Positions 62,855 to 64,000 of a DNA stretch of 64,000 nucleotides are shown piece by piece. Positions within the stretch are counted from its first letter, which is position 1; each line of letters begins with the position of its first letter. Position numbers and translations under genes: made by a program. The notes under the pieces are model-generated. The model was not told the origin of the DNA, made no database searches, and worked only from the letters and a program-made list of their open reading frames with translations. Location: assembly GCF_900700375.1 (NCBI RefSeq), contig NC_041709.1:564501-628500 (forward strand), read 5' to 3'. This stretch comes from Denticeps clupeoides. Lineage: Eukaryota > Chordata > Actinopteri > Clupeiformes > Denticipitidae.

Positions 62855-64000
62855 TTTTTTGACATTGTGATACAACACAGCAGGCCTTTAACCCATCATC
62901 TTGGTGAGCAGTGGGCATTCATCAAAGGTGCCCAAGAAGTAGGACGGTAGTGTGTGTGGGGACGGTAGTGTGTGTGGAAGCAGTGTGTGGGGACAGTAGT
63001 GTGTGTGTGGGGACAGTAGTGTGTGTGGAAGCAGTGTGTGGGGACGGTACTTTGCTCAGGACGGTAGTGTGTGTGGGGACGGTAGTGTGTGTGGAAGCAG
63101 TGTGTGGGGACGGTACTTTGCTCAGGACGGTAGTGTGTGTGGGGACGGTAGTGTGTGTGGAAGCAGTGTGTGGGGACAGTAGTGTGTGTGTGGGGACAGT
63201 AGTGTGTGTGGAAGCAGTGTGTGGGGATGGTACTTTGCTCAGGACGGTAGTGTGTGTGGAAGCAGTGTGTGGGGACAGTACTTTGCTCAGGATGGTAGTG
63301 TGTGTGGGGACGGTAGTGTGTGTGGAAGCAGTGTGTGGGGACGGTATTTTCCTCAGGACGGTAGTGTGTGTGTGGGGATAGTAGTGTGTGGAAGCAGTGT
63401 GTGGGGACGGTAGTGTGTGTGGAAGCAGTGTGTGGGGACGGTAGTGTGTGTGGAAGCAGTGTGTGGGGACAGTAGTGTGTGTGGAAGCAGTGTGTGGGGA
63501 TGGTACTTTGCTCAGGACGGTAGTGTGTGTGGGGACGGTACTGTGTGTGGAAGCAGTGTGTGGGGACGATAGTGTGTGTGGAAGCAGTGTGTGGGGACGG
63601 TACTTTGCTCAGGACGGTAGTGTGTGTGGGGACGGTAGTGTGTGTGGAAGCAGTGTGTGGGGACGGTAGTGTGTGTGGAAGCAGTGTGTGGGTACGGTAC
63701 TTTGCTCAGGACGGTAGTGTGTGTGGGGACGGTAGTGTGTGTGGAAGCAGTGTGTGGGGACAGTAGTGTGTGTGGAAGCAGTGTGTGGGGACGGTACTTT
63801 GCTCAGGACGGTAGTGTGTGTGGGGACGGTAGTGTGTGTGGAAGCAGTGTGTTGGGACAGTAGTGTGTGTGGAAGCAGTGTGTGGGGACAGTAGTGTGTG
63901 TGTGGGGACAGTAGTGTGTGTGGAAGCAGTGTGTGGGGACAGTAGTGTGTGTGTGGGGACAGTAGTGTGTGTGGAAGCAGTGTGTGGGGACGGTACTTTG
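62855..64000 (-). repeat. Minisatellite grown inside an antisense family-A SINE
   Basis: 62855-62935 is the body of an antisense family-A SINE (CATTGTGATACAACACAGC, CTTTAACCCATCATCTTGG, GAGCAGTGGGCATTC). From about 62941 to the window end the sequence is a tandem array built from three modules: GGACGGTAGTGTGTGTGGG, GGAAGCAGTGTGTGGGGAC and GGTACTTTGCTCAGG. The combined unit is often 66 bp (63051 to 63117) but module order varies (spacings of 117 and 48 also occur). GCAGTGTGTGGGGACGGT and CTTTGCTCAG are the SINE's own antisense body sequence. The array lies in an intron of the P4-ATPase gene and runs off the edge. Confidence 0.85.

Noticed and set aside
62911-64000. Long overlapping open frames rich in Val, Cys and Gly
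   Set aside because: They are translations of the minisatellite units and exist only because the repeat lacks stops; they overlap an intron of the P4-ATPase gene on the opposite strand.
62941-64000. Regular repeats resembling a CRISPR array
   Set aside because: The units abut without unique spacers, and the context is vertebrate intron; it is a minisatellite.

Overview
This is vertebrate nuclear DNA from a ray-finned (teleost) fish. The genes are multi-exon with GT-AG introns, and the introns are full of fish-type repeats: Tc1/mariner copies, two tRNA-derived SINE families, an L2-type LINE fragment and long (CA)n, (CT)n and (AT)n tracts. I cannot name the species. No retrovirus, LTR element, CRISPR array, operon or true tRNA/rRNA gene is visible.

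Layout. 1-1740: unassigned leader with an antisense LINE fragment. 1743-22566 (+): depdc5, the GATOR1 subunit; I resolved 42 coding exons that sum to an unbroken 1604-residue frame. 24178-25465 (+): ywhah (14-3-3 eta), two exons, 246 residues, behind a GC-rich promoter. 26838-34322 (+): an SGLT1-type Na+/glucose cotransporter (slc5a1), 15 exons, 659 residues. 41072-41897 (+): rnf208, a single-exon RING protein whose frame slips at a G run. 43505-46712 (-): a six-exon gene resembling human C8orf58. 49276-51162 (+): cimip2b (FAM166B), a ciliary microtubule inner protein, first exon not found. 51823-57019 (-): rusc2, ten coding exons, 1197 residues, with a RUN domain but no SH3 domain. 59601-62798 (-): the last nine exons of an ATP8B-class P4-ATPase flippase, probably atp8b5, which continues past the right edge. 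The window ends in a minisatellite in that gene's intron.

Gene order: depdc5-ywhah-slc5a1 matches human 22q12.3, and cimip2b-rusc2-atp8b5 matches human 9p13.3, where ATP8B5 is a pseudogene. Between them lie rnf208 (9q34.3 in human) and the C8orf58-like gene (8p21.3 in human). The genes are independent units and not one pathway: nutrient/mTORC1 signalling (depdc5), phosphoprotein binding (ywhah), sugar uptake (slc5a1), ubiquitin ligation (rnf208), axoneme structure (cimip2b), vesicle traffic (rusc2) and lipid flipping (atp8b5).

I found no wholly new system. The most unusual items are a minisatellite that appears to have grown out of a SINE, a head-to-head SINE palindrome with 32-bp perfect arms, a rusc2 lacking its SH3 end, tail-to-tail cimip2b/rusc2 poly(A) signals 6 bp apart, a DD37E-type Tc1 copy, a perfect X-box upstream of the ciliary gene, and an SGLT1 with an SGLT2-like substitution in its sugar-site helix.
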